Shown one piece after another: positions 54,369-63,250 of a DNA stretch of 64,000 nt. The stretch is from Culturomica massiliensis (GTDB taxonomy: Bacteria; Bacteroidota; Bacteroidia; Bacteroidales; Marinifilaceae): NCBI RefSeq assembly GCF_900091655.1, contig NZ_LT594621.1, forward strand, positions 2,108,001-2,172,000, written 5' to 3'. The notes beneath the pieces were generated by a model. That model was given only the letters and a program-made list of their open reading frames with translations, searched no databases and was not told the DNA's origin. The first letter of the stretch is position 1, and every line of letters begins with the position of its first letter. Both the position numbers and the translations under genes were made by a program.

Positions 54369-55553
54369 TCAGATTTTAATGTAGATTTTTCTGTTATACA
54401 ACACCCTGGCCACACACCAGTTCAAAAATACAAACAATACAGCATACACCAGAGAAGCAAAATAAGGATTCAGCCAGGAAGCCAAACCGACGGAATAAAT
54501 GTAACCCTGCAAACTGATATATTCTCCTTGCCGGAAAAAATGAACATACCCCAAAACAATCGCCAGCACATCTGCCAATACATATATAAACAACGGATTA
54601 ACCCCGAAAGCCTCAAAAAAACGACTCCAATGCTTATACCCCTTTACATCTATGACAAAAATCAGCAATGCCAACAACTGTGAAGCCAACCCACAGGTAA
54701 CCAGCACGTAAGTAGGACTCCATATTTTCTTATTTATCGGACAACCGTATTGCAGCAGAAAACCGGCAAATAAAATAAGAGTTCCGAAAATAAAAAGCCG
54801 TTGTATACGCAGCGTATTATCCTTAGCCTCCACCAACGCCCTGCCGATAAACATCCCCAACAACACATGCGCCACACAAGGCAAAGCACTCAACAAACCT
54901 TCCGGGTCGAAAGCAATGCGGGTCCCGTCCGGTAACCATTCGCCATACAAATGATTCACACCGAATACGGTCCGGTCTACCACGGCAATAATATTATCCG
55001 CTGACCGGGCGAACCCGTCTCCTGCCCATAAAATAAAAAAATAACCCGATAAAATGCCGAATGCAGCCCCAAGATAATACTTCGGCTTTATCCAAAGACT
55101 CAACAAAGCTCCCCCCAGATAAGCAATCGCCAATCGTTGCATAACACCCAATATCCGCAACCGGTCAAAAGGAAATAAATTCAAGGTAAGCCGTTCGCCC
55201 AAAGGCATCTCCTCCGGACTACAGACAGCCGAGAACCACAAAGCAAACCAATTGATCCCGACTCCGATCAAAAAAATAACCGTAGCCCGGCGAAAAATCT
55301 TTACGGCTGCTTCCCCGGAAAAAGTGAAATCGTATTTCCGCAAAGAAAAATACATGGATACCCCCATAATAAACATGAAAAAAGGGAACACTAAATCGGT
55401 AGGAGTCAGTCCGTTCCAGGAAGCATGGCACAAAGGCGCATATACAGCTCCCCACGAACCGGGATCATTCACCAAAATCATACCCGCTATCGTAATACCC
55501 CGCAATACATCCAGTGCCAATAAACGATTTGTCTGTTTTGTCATATCATACAT
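54369..55553 (-). CDS. nagX: membrane acyltransferase of the HGSNAT/NagX (DUF5009) family
   Basis: The 394-residue protein has about ten transmembrane segments and the family N-terminus RLLALDVLRGITIAGMILVND, PTDLVFPFFMFIMGVSMYFSL, and conserved HASWNG. Human HGSNAT passes acetyl from cytosolic acetyl-CoA across the membrane to terminal glucosamine of heparan sulfate. Bacterial NagX is associated with GlcNAc use but its reaction is less clear. The pairing with GH89 in a two-gene operon suggests the same acetylate-then-cleave logic. Start at MYDMTKQTNR; the second Met is also possible. Confidence 0.82.
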   Translation of the reverse strand: MYDMTKQTNRLLALDVLRGITIAGMILVNDPGSWGAVYAPLCHASWNGLTPTDLVFPFFMFIMGVSMYFSLRKYDFTFSGEAAVKIFRRATVIFLIGVGINWFALWFSAVCSPEEMPLGERLTLNLFPFDRLRILGVMQRLAIAYLGGALLSLWIKPKYYLGAAFGILSGYFFILWAGDGFARSADNIIAVVDRTVFGVNHLYGEWLPDGTRIAFDPEGLLSALPCVAHVLLGMFIGRALVEAKDNTLRIQRLFIFGTLILFAGFLLQYGCPINKKIWSPTYVLVTCGLASQLLALLIFVIDVKGYKHWSRFFEAFGVNPLFIYVLADVLAIVLGYVHFFRQGEYISLQGYIYSVGLASWLNPYFASLVYAVLFVFLNWCVARVLYNRKIYIKI

Positions 55554-55659
55554 CTAAAAAAAACGCAAGCTACATCTCAATACATTTTTTTACAAAGAAA
55601 AAGAAAATGTAAGAATTTATGCCGTACAAATAAATAAAAATGCATTTTTTATTCCTTTT

Positions 55660-55691
55660 TTTGGAATTTACAAGATTTTGACTTTTCTTTG
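55660..55691 (+). promoter_or_regulatory. promoter of the SAM-riboswitch/methionine operon
   Basis: TTTG at 55660-55663 and TTTCTTTG at 55684-55691 (one mismatch to TAnnTTTG) are 20 bp apart, the normal Bacteroidetes spacing. Transcription would start near 55698, some 24 nt before riboswitch helix P1. Confidence 0.5.
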
Positions 55692-55721
55692 CAACATCAA
55701 TTCAATCCGTAAGAAAGATTG

Positions 55722-55831
55722 TTTGAATTATAAAGAGGAGTTGAGAGACGGGCTCTATGAAACTCCGACAACCTCAGAACTTTCTGAAAGGTGCCAAAAC
55801 CCGTCCTGAAAATCAGGAATTATAATTTAAA
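55722..55831 (+). promoter_or_regulatory. SAM-I (S-box) riboswitch
   Basis: All helices of the SAM-I class can be drawn. P1: 55722-55733 with 55820-55831 (12 bp, one G-U). P2: GGAG with CTCC around GAGAGACGGGCTCTATGAAA. P3: CCTCAGA with TCTGAaaGG. P4: CCTGA-aaa-TCAGG. The pseudoknot GACGGG (55747-55752) pairs perfectly with CCCGTC (55800-55805). Conserved single-stranded ATGAA, CAACC and GGTGCCAA are present. SAM binding would stabilise P1, ending 11 nt before a small ORF. It controls homocysteine and methionine synthesis genes downstream. Confidence 0.93.
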
Positions 55832-55842
55832 CCGAGAAGCAG

Positions 55843-55944
55843 ATGAAAACAGACAGTCATTCAGTAAAAGTGTCCACAAAAGTATTTCAGGCAACCTATT
55901 CTTTTCTTAACGGTTTCTTCATGTATATGCGCTGTATGCGCTGA
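55843..55944 (+). CDS. 33-codon leader ORF ending MYMRCMR, between riboswitch and biosynthesis genes
   Basis: The ATG lies 11 nt after riboswitch helix P1. The peptide starts MKTDSHSVKVSTK, has a short hydrophobic part (ATYSFLNGFF) and ends MYMRCMR, so three of the last seven codons are Met and one is Cys. A GCGC-tgtat-GCGC stem overlaps these codons and is followed by a T-rich tract (55945-55957). This layout resembles a leader-peptide attenuator sensing Met or Cys supply. The 142 bp to the next gene contain a CGGCT/AGCCG hairpin near 55970 and no other ORF. Expression is not shown; it may be a chance frame. Confidence 0.45.
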   Translation: MKTDSHSVKVSTKVFQATYSFLNGFFMYMRCMR

Positions 55945-56085
55945 TCTTTTATTTTTCCCCGCCAATAACGGCTTATATTATAGCCGGACGAAAAACTAAA
56001 GTACCCGGACGGAAGGGAGTTTCCGCTTGTATACGATAGATTTTTCGACCTTAAACTTATTGTATCAAATTTCAATTTTAATTCC

Positions 56086-57237
56086 ATGGCTAAGTCATAC
56101 GCTGAAATAAACGAAAAAATAAAGAAAGGAACGGCTGTCGTGTTAACGGCAGAAGAAGTAGCGGAACTATCCCGTACATTATCCCCCAAAGAAATTGCAC
56201 AAAAAGTAGATGTCGTAACAACAGGTACTTTCGGAGCAATGTGCTCGTCCGGTGCATTTATCAACTTCGGACACGCCAATCCACCCATCCGGATGGAAAA
56301 AATCGAATTGAACGGTGTGAGAGTAAGCGGCGGATTGGCAGCGGTAGACACCTACATAGGAGCAACCGACTGCAACCCCGAGCGTCCCGCATACGGTGGT
56401 GCCCATATCATCGAAGACCTGATCAACGGTAAAGATATTTTACTGGAAGCTTGGGGAAAAGGCACCGACTGTTACCCGCGTAAACACATCAAAACGGTCA
56501 TCAATAAAGACACCGTCAACGAAGCCATCCTTTACAATCCGAGAAACGCATATCAAAATTACAATGTAGCGACCAATACCACGGACCAGCTTAAATACAC
56601 TTACATGGGAACCCTGCTTCCCCGTATGCGCAATGCGTCCTACAGTACGGCCGGAGAACTGTCTCCCCTGATCAACGATCCGGAATGCCGGACGATCGGG
56701 TTAGGCACCCGGATCTTCCTTGGCGGTACAGAAGGTTACGTCACCTGGAACGGAACACAGTTTCATTCGACAAAAGAAGTAAACGAATATGGCATACCGA
56801 CAAGCAACGCCCGTACCATTGCCGTAATCGGAGATCTTAAAAATATGAGTAGCGAATACCTCCGGGCCGCTTATTATGAAAAATACGGAATAAGCCTGTT
56901 TGTCGGCATCGGTATCCCCATTCCCATACTGGACGAAGATCTGGCCCGCAGAGTCTCCATCCGTAACGAACAGATCGAAACGACGATCGTAGATTATGGA
57001 AACGGAAATCAGATACTGGGCAAAACGAACTATGCCGCATTACACAGCGGAGAAATTGAAATCAAAGGACAAAAAGTCCGGACGGCTCCGGTTTCCAGCC
57101 TGGCAAAAGCCCGGGAAATCGCTGCAATGCTAAAAAAACGGATTGCCGGAGGCCATTTCCAACTGACAGAACCCGTTCGTCCGATGCCGACGAACACCGG
57201 GCTGAAATCATTGCTCGAAACCAAACCGGAAAATTGA
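56086..57237 (+). CDS. homocysteine biosynthesis protein (HcyBio, DUF39/COG1900)
   Basis: The 383-residue protein belongs to the family shown in Methanosarcina to form homocysteine from aspartate semialdehyde and sulfide. Conserved cysteines are Cys53 (GTFGAMCSSGAF), Cys96 (GATDCNP) and Cys129 (KGTDCYPRK); the family is thought to use a persulfide. The C-terminal part has the repeated GLGTRIFLGGTEGYVTWNGT and GQKVRTAPVSSL segments typical of DUF39. It is the first full gene after the SAM riboswitch and is followed 27 bp later by the NIL-ferredoxin gene. The family acts in place of acetyl- or succinyl-homoserine routes. Confidence 0.9.
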   Translation: MAKSYAEINEKIKKGTAVVLTAEEVAELSRTLSPKEIAQKVDVVTTGTFGAMCSSGAFINFGHANPPIRMEKIELNGVRVSGGLAAVDTYIGATDCNPERPAYGGAHIIEDLINGKDILLEAWGKGTDCYPRKHIKTVINKDTVNEAILYNPRNAYQNYNVATNTTDQLKYTYMGTLLPRMRNASYSTAGELSPLINDPECRTIGLGTRIFLGGTEGYVTWNGTQFHSTKEVNEYGIPTSNARTIAVIGDLKNMSSEYLRAAYYEKYGISLFVGIGIPIPILDEDLARRVSIRNEQIETTIVDYGNGNQILGKTNYAALHSGEIEIKGQKVRTAPVSSLAKAREIAAMLKKRIAGGHFQLTEPVRPMPTNTGLKSLLETKPEN

Positions 57238-57264
57238 AACCACAAACACTGAAACACGAATCCT

Positions 57265-57675
57265 ATGATAAAAAAAGTTGTATTATCGTTCCCGGTAGAT
57301 GCTACCGACAGATCGTTGATGTACGATCTCGTAAAACGATACGATATCCGAATCAATATATTAAAAGCAGAAATTGAAGCCGGAAAATCCGGAAAATTAC
57401 TTGTAGAACTGGAAGCTGACGAACTGTTGCTGGAACAAGGTCTTGCCTTTCTGACCGACAACGGAGTTACCGTCAGCCCGCTGGCAAGTAAAATTTCATA
57501 CGACGAAAGCCGGTGTATCAATTGCGGCAACTGTGCTTCGGCCTGCTTTTCCCATGCGCTGACAATCGGAGAACCGGATTGGAAACTCAAATTCAACCCG
57601 GAAAAATGCATCGTCTGTAAGCTTTGTCTGAAATCATGCCCGTTAAAACTTTTCCGGATCGAATTTTCGGAATAA
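57265..57675 (+). CDS. NIL-domain plus 2x[4Fe-4S] ferredoxin
   Basis: The 136-residue protein has an N-terminal NIL (ligand-binding, ACT-like) domain (about 1-75) and a C-terminal two-cluster ferredoxin with RCINCGNCASACFSHAL and KCIVCKLCLKSCPLKLF, both CxxCxxCxxxC. In methanogens the same fusion is the partner of HcyBio in homocysteine synthesis, supplying electrons. It is directly downstream of HcyBio here, so the same job is inferred. Confidence 0.9.
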   Translation: MIKKVVLSFPVDATDRSLMYDLVKRYDIRINILKAEIEAGKSGKLLVELEADELLLEQGLAFLTDNGVTVSPLASKISYDESRCINCGNCASACFSHALTIGEPDWKLKFNPEKCIVCKLCLKSCPLKLFRIEFSE

Positions 57676-57791
57676 GGCTTCAACGCGGACAAATGTCTGT
57701 ACAATATCAAACTTTGCTCATTTTTCGATACCAAAGCTGGAAGAAAATTTATAATTTTATGATCGAGAATAAACCCTAAACCTTACAGATC

Positions 57792-58541
57792 ATGGAATAT
57801 AAAAACAGAACCTATCGGGAACATTTTCGGGAAGGTCGCTGGACCAGCTTTGTCGTAAAATGCAAAGAATCGGACTTGTGGATCGGTATAGATAAAACAT
57901 CATACCGCCCTGAGATGCCTGAATACAGCAATACATTGATCACAGAACTGCGGGATACCATGGAAAAGTATCTGCAAAAAGATCCCTGTTATCTGACATC
58001 ACTGGTACCTTACGACGCCAAACCCGATGCTCCGGCCATATTTACACAAATGTCCGAAATCTCCCACCGGACCAATATCGGACCGATGAGTGCCGTTGCC
58101 GGTGCCATTGCTCTGTATATTGCAAATGCACTGAAAAGGCATTTCGGAGTTAAAGAAGTAATCATTGAAAACGGAGGGGATATCTATGCCGATATTCTGG
58201 AAGACATTGACGTATCGGTATTCGCAGGAGCTTCTCCCCTCTCCGAGAAAGTGGGATTACACATCAACGCGTCACAAGCGCCGTTGGGTATCTGTACCTC
58301 TTCCGGTACAGTCGGACCGTCATTAAGCTTCGGAAAAGCCGACGCAGTAATGATTATTTGTAAAGATGTATTGTTAGCTGACAGCTATGCCACCGCCTTT
58401 GCTAATTTTGTCAGAAAAGCCGAGGATATAAATCCGGTACTGGAAAAAATCGGAAAAATAGAAGATATTATCTCGGCTGTTCTGATCAAAGACGATAAAA
58501 TGGGGGCTGTCGGTAAATTTGAACTCAAGTTTTTTAACTAA
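57792..58541 (+). CDS. UPF0280 (COG2122) ApbE-like protein linked to homocysteine synthesis
   Basis: The 249-residue protein is of the UPF0280 family, distantly related to flavin transferase ApbE. Signatures are REHFREGRWTSFVVKCKESDLWIG, MSAVAGAIALYIANAL, ENGGDIYADI and CTSSGTVGPSLSFGKADAV. In methanogens the family is one of the extra factors for sulfide incorporation into homocysteine and cysteine. It lies 116 bp after the NIL-ferredoxin gene. Its catalytic role is not known; context is the main evidence. Confidence 0.85.
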   Translation: MEYKNRTYREHFREGRWTSFVVKCKESDLWIGIDKTSYRPEMPEYSNTLITELRDTMEKYLQKDPCYLTSLVPYDAKPDAPAIFTQMSEISHRTNIGPMSAVAGAIALYIANALKRHFGVKEVIIENGGDIYADILEDIDVSVFAGASPLSEKVGLHINASQAPLGICTSSGTVGPSLSFGKADAVMIICKDVLLADSYATAFANFVRKAEDINPVLEKIGKIEDIISAVLIKDDKMGAVGKFELKFFN

Positions 58542-58558
58542 CTTCCGGACATATATAC

Positions 58559-58584
58559 CGGCAGGTTTTACGACCTGCCGTATT
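58559..58584 (+). terminator. weak terminator or attenuator before metH
   Basis: CGGCAGGT (58559-58566) pairs with ACCTGCCG (58573-58580), followed by the short TATTT. It could reduce read-through into metH, or stabilise the mRNA 3' end of the upstream genes. Confidence 0.45.
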
Positions 58585-58613
58585 TAAAGCTCCGGATCTA
58601 TATTGTAGTATAT

Positions 58614-61600
58614 ATGCTGAGAAAGCTATTAAAAGAGAAAATACTCATCTTAGACGGAGCCACAGGCACGGCTATTCAGAAATTCGGACTGACTGAAAAA
58701 GATTTCAGAGGACAACGTTTTGTCACTCACCCGGTAAACCTGAAAGGTAACAACGATATATTGAACCTGACAAAACCGGAAGTCATTCAGTCCATACACC
58801 GGTCTTACATAGAAGCAGGTGCTGATATTATCGAAACCAATACGTTCAATTCCAATGCAATCTCCCAGGAAGAGTATCATTGCAGTGAACTGGTATATAC
58901 GCTGAATTACGAAGGAGCCCGCCTGGCAAAACAAACCGCTTCACTGGCCAATCGTCCGGTATTTGTTGCCGGCAGTATCGGCCCGACCTCCAAAACTCTA
59001 TCCCTGTCTCCGGACGTCAATCATCCGGAATTCCGTCCGGTAGATTTTGATACCTTGACAGCGGCTTACACGACCCAAATAAATGGATTGATCGACGGCG
59101 GAGCCGACTTACTGCTGATTGAAACGGTATTCGACGGACTGAATGCCAAAGCCGCACTGTACGCCATCGACCGGGTACAACAGGAGAAAGGAACGACTAT
59201 ACCGGTCATGGTTTCCGCTACCGTTAACGACAAAAGCGGACGTACCCTGACAGGCCAATCCTTAGAAGCGCTGTACACAGCCCTTGCCCATTACCCGCTA
59301 TTGAGCTTCGGATTGAATTGTTCGTTCGGAGCTCCCGACCTACAGCCTTTCGTCGAGCGGCTCTCTGCCGTTTTGCCCTGCTATCTGAGCTTATATCCCA
59401 ACGCCGGACTACCGAACGAGATGGGTGAATACGACGAAAGTCCGGCCTTTACAGCCCAATGCCTGCAAAACATGGCCCGGGAAGGGTTACTGAACATCGC
59501 AGGCGGTTGCTGCGGTACCACCCCGGAACACATCCGGGCCATACACGATGCCATGACCGGCATCCCCCCGCGTCAGCCCCAATCCCCAACCTCACACTTG
59601 GTTGTCAGCGGTTTGGAACCGGTTGTCGTCGATAAAAACCAAAACAACTTTATCAACATCGGCGAACGTACCAATGTCGCAGGATCGGCAAAATTTGCCA
59701 GACTGATTCATGACCGGGCTTATGAAGAAGCAGCCGGCATTGCCCGGAAACAAATTGAGGACGGAGCTTCAGTCATCGATATCAATATGGACGATGCCAT
59801 GCTGGACAGTGCCAAAGAAATGGCGACATTCACACGCATTATCAGCAACGACCCCGATATCGCCAAAGCCGCCCTGATGATCGATTCGTCCGACTGGAAC
59901 ACCATACTCGCCGGCCTGAAAAATGCACAGGGAAAATGTATCGTCAACTCCATCAGCCTGAAAGAAGGAGAAGGCGAATTTCTGCGTAAAGCATCCGAAA
60001 TCAGACGTCTGGGGGCTGCCGTCGTCGTTATGGCTTTCGACGAAAAAGGACAGGCCGTAAGCTACGAGCGAAAAATCAGTATTTGCAGCCGGGCCTATCG
60101 TCTGCTCACACAGAAAGCCGGATTTCACCCCGAAAACATCATTTTCGACGTCAATATCCTGGCTATAGGCACCGGCCTGGAAGAACACAACAACTATGCT
60201 GTAGACTACATACGCGCTGTAAAATGGATCAAGGAAAATCTTCCGGGATGTAAAACCTCCGGAGGAGTCTCCAACCTCTCTTTCTCATTTCGCGGAAACA
60301 GTCCGGTAAGAGAAGCCATGCATTCGGTTTTCCTGTATCATGCCATAAACGCCGGTCTGGATATGGCAATCGTCAATCCTTCCATGCTACAGGTATACGA
60401 CGAAATCGAGCCGGAACTATTGCAAGCGGTTGAAGCCGTCGTACTTAACAAATATCCGGAAGCCACCGAAAAACTGATCGAACTAGCTGAAAAAATCAAA
60501 GCAAACAAAACAACAGGAAAAAATATAAAAAACGAAACATGGCGGGAACGCAGCCTGGAAGAACGCCTCAGTTATGCACTCGTAAAAGGTATCAAGGACT
60601 ATCTTCCCGCCGACATTGAAGAAGCCCTCTCCCGATACCCCTCTCCTGTTGAAATCATCGAAGGCCCTTTGATGAAAGGCATGGATAAAATAGGTACCCT
60701 GTTCGGAGAAGGCAAAATGTTTTTACCTCAGGTCGTTAAATCGGCCCGGATTATGAAAGAGGCTGTCGCCATATTACAACCGGAAATCGAACGCCACAAC
60801 CAAAGCGGTAACCGGAATATTAAACGAAATAAAATTGTAATCGCAACAGCCAAAGGAGATGTTCACGATATCGGGAAAAACATCGTCAGTATCGTACTGA
60901 CCTGTAACAATATGGAAGTTATCGATCTGGGAGTCATGGTCGACAACCAACGCATCCTGGAAGCAATACACACCTACAAGCCCGACGTTATCGGAATCAG
61001 CGGACTCATCACGCCCTCCCTGAGTGAAATGGAAGCCTTGTGTGAATTGTTACAAAAAGAAAACATCCGGATACCGTTAGTGGTAGGAGGTGCAACCACT
61101 TCCTCCGTACACACGGCCGTCAAACTGGCCCCCAAATACAACTATGGGGTGATACACGGAGGAGATGCCTCCCGGACCGCCGGAATAATCAAACGCTTTC
61201 TACAACACCCGGATGCCTACCTTCAGGAAATAAAAACCGAACAGGCTAAAATCCGCGAAGCTTACCGGCTATCACATACGGAATGTATTTCCTATCCGGA
61301 AGCGATTTCCCGAAAACCGATATTCACCCCGGAAAGTTACAGACAACCGGAAAATTTTGGGGAACACAACTTAACCGTAAAACACTTAGACCTGGGAGAA
61401 CTCGCAGAACGCATCGACTGGACGCCTTTTTTTCATTTCTGGGGATTCAAAGGTAAATTTCCGGAAATCATCTACACCCGGGAAGAAGCCGAAAAAACCT
61501 ATCAGGCAGCCCTCGAAATGCTCGGCCGGATCATTGCCGGCCAGGAATTCGATGCTTCACTCGTCGTACGTTTTTTCAATGCTCATACGGAAAACGACAC

Positions 61601-62138
61601 CATTATTCTCGATAACGGACACAGATTACCGATGCTACGGCAACAAAGCGACAGTCCGGTTTGCCTCTGCCTGTCGGATTTTATCTCTCCACAAGCTGAT
61701 CAACCGAGTACGATCGGTGTTTTTTGCCTGAAAGTATCGGACCGGCACAACTGTCCGGACTGCCGGGATTTCGAGCATTTGCTTCGGGAAAGTCTCTGTG
61801 CCCGCCTGACAGAAGCTTTAGCCGTATGGATGCAGGAACAAGTAAATGACGGATTACAGATGATCCGGCCGGCCTTCGGCTATCCGGCCTGTCCCGACCA
61901 CTCCCTGAAAAAAGAAGTATTCGAACTATTGGATGCCCCGGAAAAAATAGGCGTTACCCTGACCCCTTCCTATGCTATCACACCTTCGACCAGCATTTGC
62001 GGTATGCTCATCGCACACCCGGAAGCCCGGTATTTCGGTATCGGAGAAATCGGACCGGATCAGTTTGCGGCTTATTGTAAAAACAAAGGAATATCAGAAA
62101 CAGAGGGGAAACGCCTATTAAGCCATATTATAAAATAG
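58614..62138 (+). CDS. metH: cobalamin-dependent methionine synthase
   Basis: The 1174-residue protein has all four MetH modules. Homocysteine binding is at 1-~325, with zinc cysteines Cys236 (GLNCSFG) and Cys299/Cys300 (GGCCGTTP). Methyltetrahydrofolate binding is at ~335-620 (NNFINIGERTNVAGSAKF). Cobalamin binding is at ~640-880 (GDVHDIGKNIVSIV, cobalt ligand His751), and the SAM-dependent reactivation domain at ~890-1174 (RPAFGYPACPDHS). It methylates homocysteine to methionine, so it uses the product of the three upstream genes. Length fits full-length MetH. Confidence 0.97.
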   Translation: MLRKLLKEKILILDGATGTAIQKFGLTEKDFRGQRFVTHPVNLKGNNDILNLTKPEVIQSIHRSYIEAGADIIETNTFNSNAISQEEYHCSELVYTLNYEGARLAKQTASLANRPVFVAGSIGPTSKTLSLSPDVNHPEFRPVDFDTLTAAYTTQINGLIDGGADLLLIETVFDGLNAKAALYAIDRVQQEKGTTIPVMVSATVNDKSGRTLTGQSLEALYTALAHYPLLSFGLNCSFGAPDLQPFVERLSAVLPCYLSLYPNAGLPNEMGEYDESPAFTAQCLQNMAREGLLNIAGGCCGTTPEHIRAIHDAMTGIPPRQPQSPTSHLVVSGLEPVVVDKNQNNFINIGERTNVAGSAKFARLIHDRAYEEAAGIARKQIEDGASVIDINMDDAMLDSAKEMATFTRIISNDPDIAKAALMIDSSDWNTILAGLKNAQGKCIVNSISLKEGEGEFLRKASEIRRLGAAVVVMAFDEKGQAVSYERKISICSRAYRLLTQKAGFHPENIIFDVNILAIGTGLEEHNNYAVDYIRAVKWIKENLPGCKTSGGVSNLSFSFRGNSPVREAMHSVFLYHAINAGLDMAIVNPSMLQVYDEIEPELLQAVEAVVLNKYPEATEKLIELAEKIKANKTTGKNIKNETWRERSLEERLSYALVKGIKDYLPADIEEALSRYPSPVEIIEGPLMKGMDKIGTLFGEGKMFLPQVVKSARIMKEAVAILQPEIERHNQSGNRNIKRNKIVIATAKGDVHDIGKNIVSIVLTCNNMEVIDLGVMVDNQRILEAIHTYKPDVIGISGLITPSLSEMEALCELLQKENIRIPLVVGGATTSSVHTAVKLAPKYNYGVIHGGDASRTAGIIKRFLQHPDAYLQEIKTEQAKIREAYRLSHTECISYPEAISRKPIFTPESYRQPENFGEHNLTVKHLDLGELAERIDWTPFFHFWGFKGKFPEIIYTREEAEKTYQAALEMLGRIIAGQEFDASLVVRFFNAHTENDTIILDNGHRLPMLRQQSDSPVCLCLSDFISPQADQPSTIGVFCLKVSDRHNCPDCRDFEHLLRESLCARLTEALAVWMQEQVNDGLQMIRPAFGYPACPDHSLKKEVFELLDAPEKIGVTLTPSYAITPSTSICGMLIAHPEARYFGIGEIGPDQFAAYCKNKGISETEGKRLLSHIIK

Positions 62139-62247
62139 CAACTGCCCGTAAAGGCGGATATCCGTAAAACCAGAACGGAAGTATGCGAAATTAAAAAAAC
62201 ACCCGGACCCGTTTTTACATACAAACAATCATTTTAATAAACCGACA

Positions 62248-63201
62248 ATGAAAATAACAGATATATTAAATCGGGAAGCAAGCCCGTTTGCTTCCTTCGA
62301 ATTGGTTCCTCCCCTGCGGGGCAGCGATGTACATAAACTATATGAATCCATAGAACCCCTGATGGATTTCAATCCTCCTTTTCTCAATATCACCTTCCAT
62401 CGGGATGAAATCGAATTTCGCCCAAAACCGGACGGTACATTCGAAAAAATTACGGTCACGAAACGTCCCGGATCAGTCGCTATTGCAGCCGCTATTATGA
62501 AAAAATTCAAAATAGAGGTAGTCCCCCACCTGATTTGTGGAGGTGCTTCAAAACATAAACTCGAAAACGACCTGATTGATCTCAACTTTCTGGATATCCA
62601 AAATGTTGTCGCCCTTCGCGGAGACGCAATACCCGGTCAAAAATTTTTCACCCCCGAACCGGATGGCTACCGATATAGTTGTGAACTGGTAGAGCATATC
62701 CACAACATGAACCGGGGTAAATACCTGGACACCACCTTAACCGATACCGTCCCGACCAATTTCTGCATCGGAGTAGCCGGCTATCCAGAAAAACATTACG
62801 AAGCACCGAATGCCGAAACCGACATCTGCAACCTCAAACACAAAGTACAGGCCGGAGCCGATTACATCGTTACTCAAATGTTTTTCGACAACACCAGATT
62901 TTTCAGCTTCGTTGAAAAATGCAGGGCTGCAGGGATTACGGTCCCCATCATACCCGGATTAAAACCGATTTCCACTCAAAAACATATCGAAATGCTTCCA
63001 CGCACATTCAGCATCGATATCCCGGAAGAACTGATGAAAGAAATCCGGAAATGCAAAGACAATAAAGAAATCTATCAAGTCGGTATCGAATGGTGTACCA
63101 TGCAAAGTAAAGAACTATTGTCCCGGGGCGCTCCGGCAATCCATTACTACACCATGGGCAAAGCCGACAATATCCGTAAAATCCTGACTGCCGTATTCTA
63201 A
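62248..63201 (+). CDS. metF: 5,10-methylenetetrahydrofolate reductase
   Basis: The 317-residue flavoprotein TIM barrel makes 5-methyltetrahydrofolate for MetH. Signatures are ASFELVPPLRGSD at the N-terminus (catalytic Glu), HLICGGASKHKLENDL, NVVALRGDAI, CIGVAGYPEKH and ADYIVTQMFFDN. It is 109 bp downstream of metH in the same direction, so methyl donor and methyl transfer are co-located. An imperfectly T-flanked hairpin ends the gene at 63215-63242. Confidence 0.96.
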   Translation: MKITDILNREASPFASFELVPPLRGSDVHKLYESIEPLMDFNPPFLNITFHRDEIEFRPKPDGTFEKITVTKRPGSVAIAAAIMKKFKIEVVPHLICGGASKHKLENDLIDLNFLDIQNVVALRGDAIPGQKFFTPEPDGYRYSCELVEHIHNMNRGKYLDTTLTDTVPTNFCIGVAGYPEKHYEAPNAETDICNLKHKVQAGADYIVTQMFFDNTRFFSFVEKCRAAGITVPIIPGLKPISTQKHIEMLPRTFSIDIPEELMKEIRKCKDNKEIYQVGIEWCTMQSKELLSRGAPAIHYYTMGKADNIRKILTAVF

Positions 63202-63214
63202 ACTCATAATAAGT

Positions 63215-63242
63215 GATAGGAACAATATTATTTGTTCCTATC
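63215..63242. terminator. hairpin at the metF / hypothetical convergence
   Basis: GATAGGAACAA (63215-63225) pairs perfectly with TTGTTCCTATC (63232-63242). T tracts are weak on both sides, so it may be a processing end as much as a terminator. Confidence 0.55.
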
Positions 63243-63250
63243 AACTTCTG

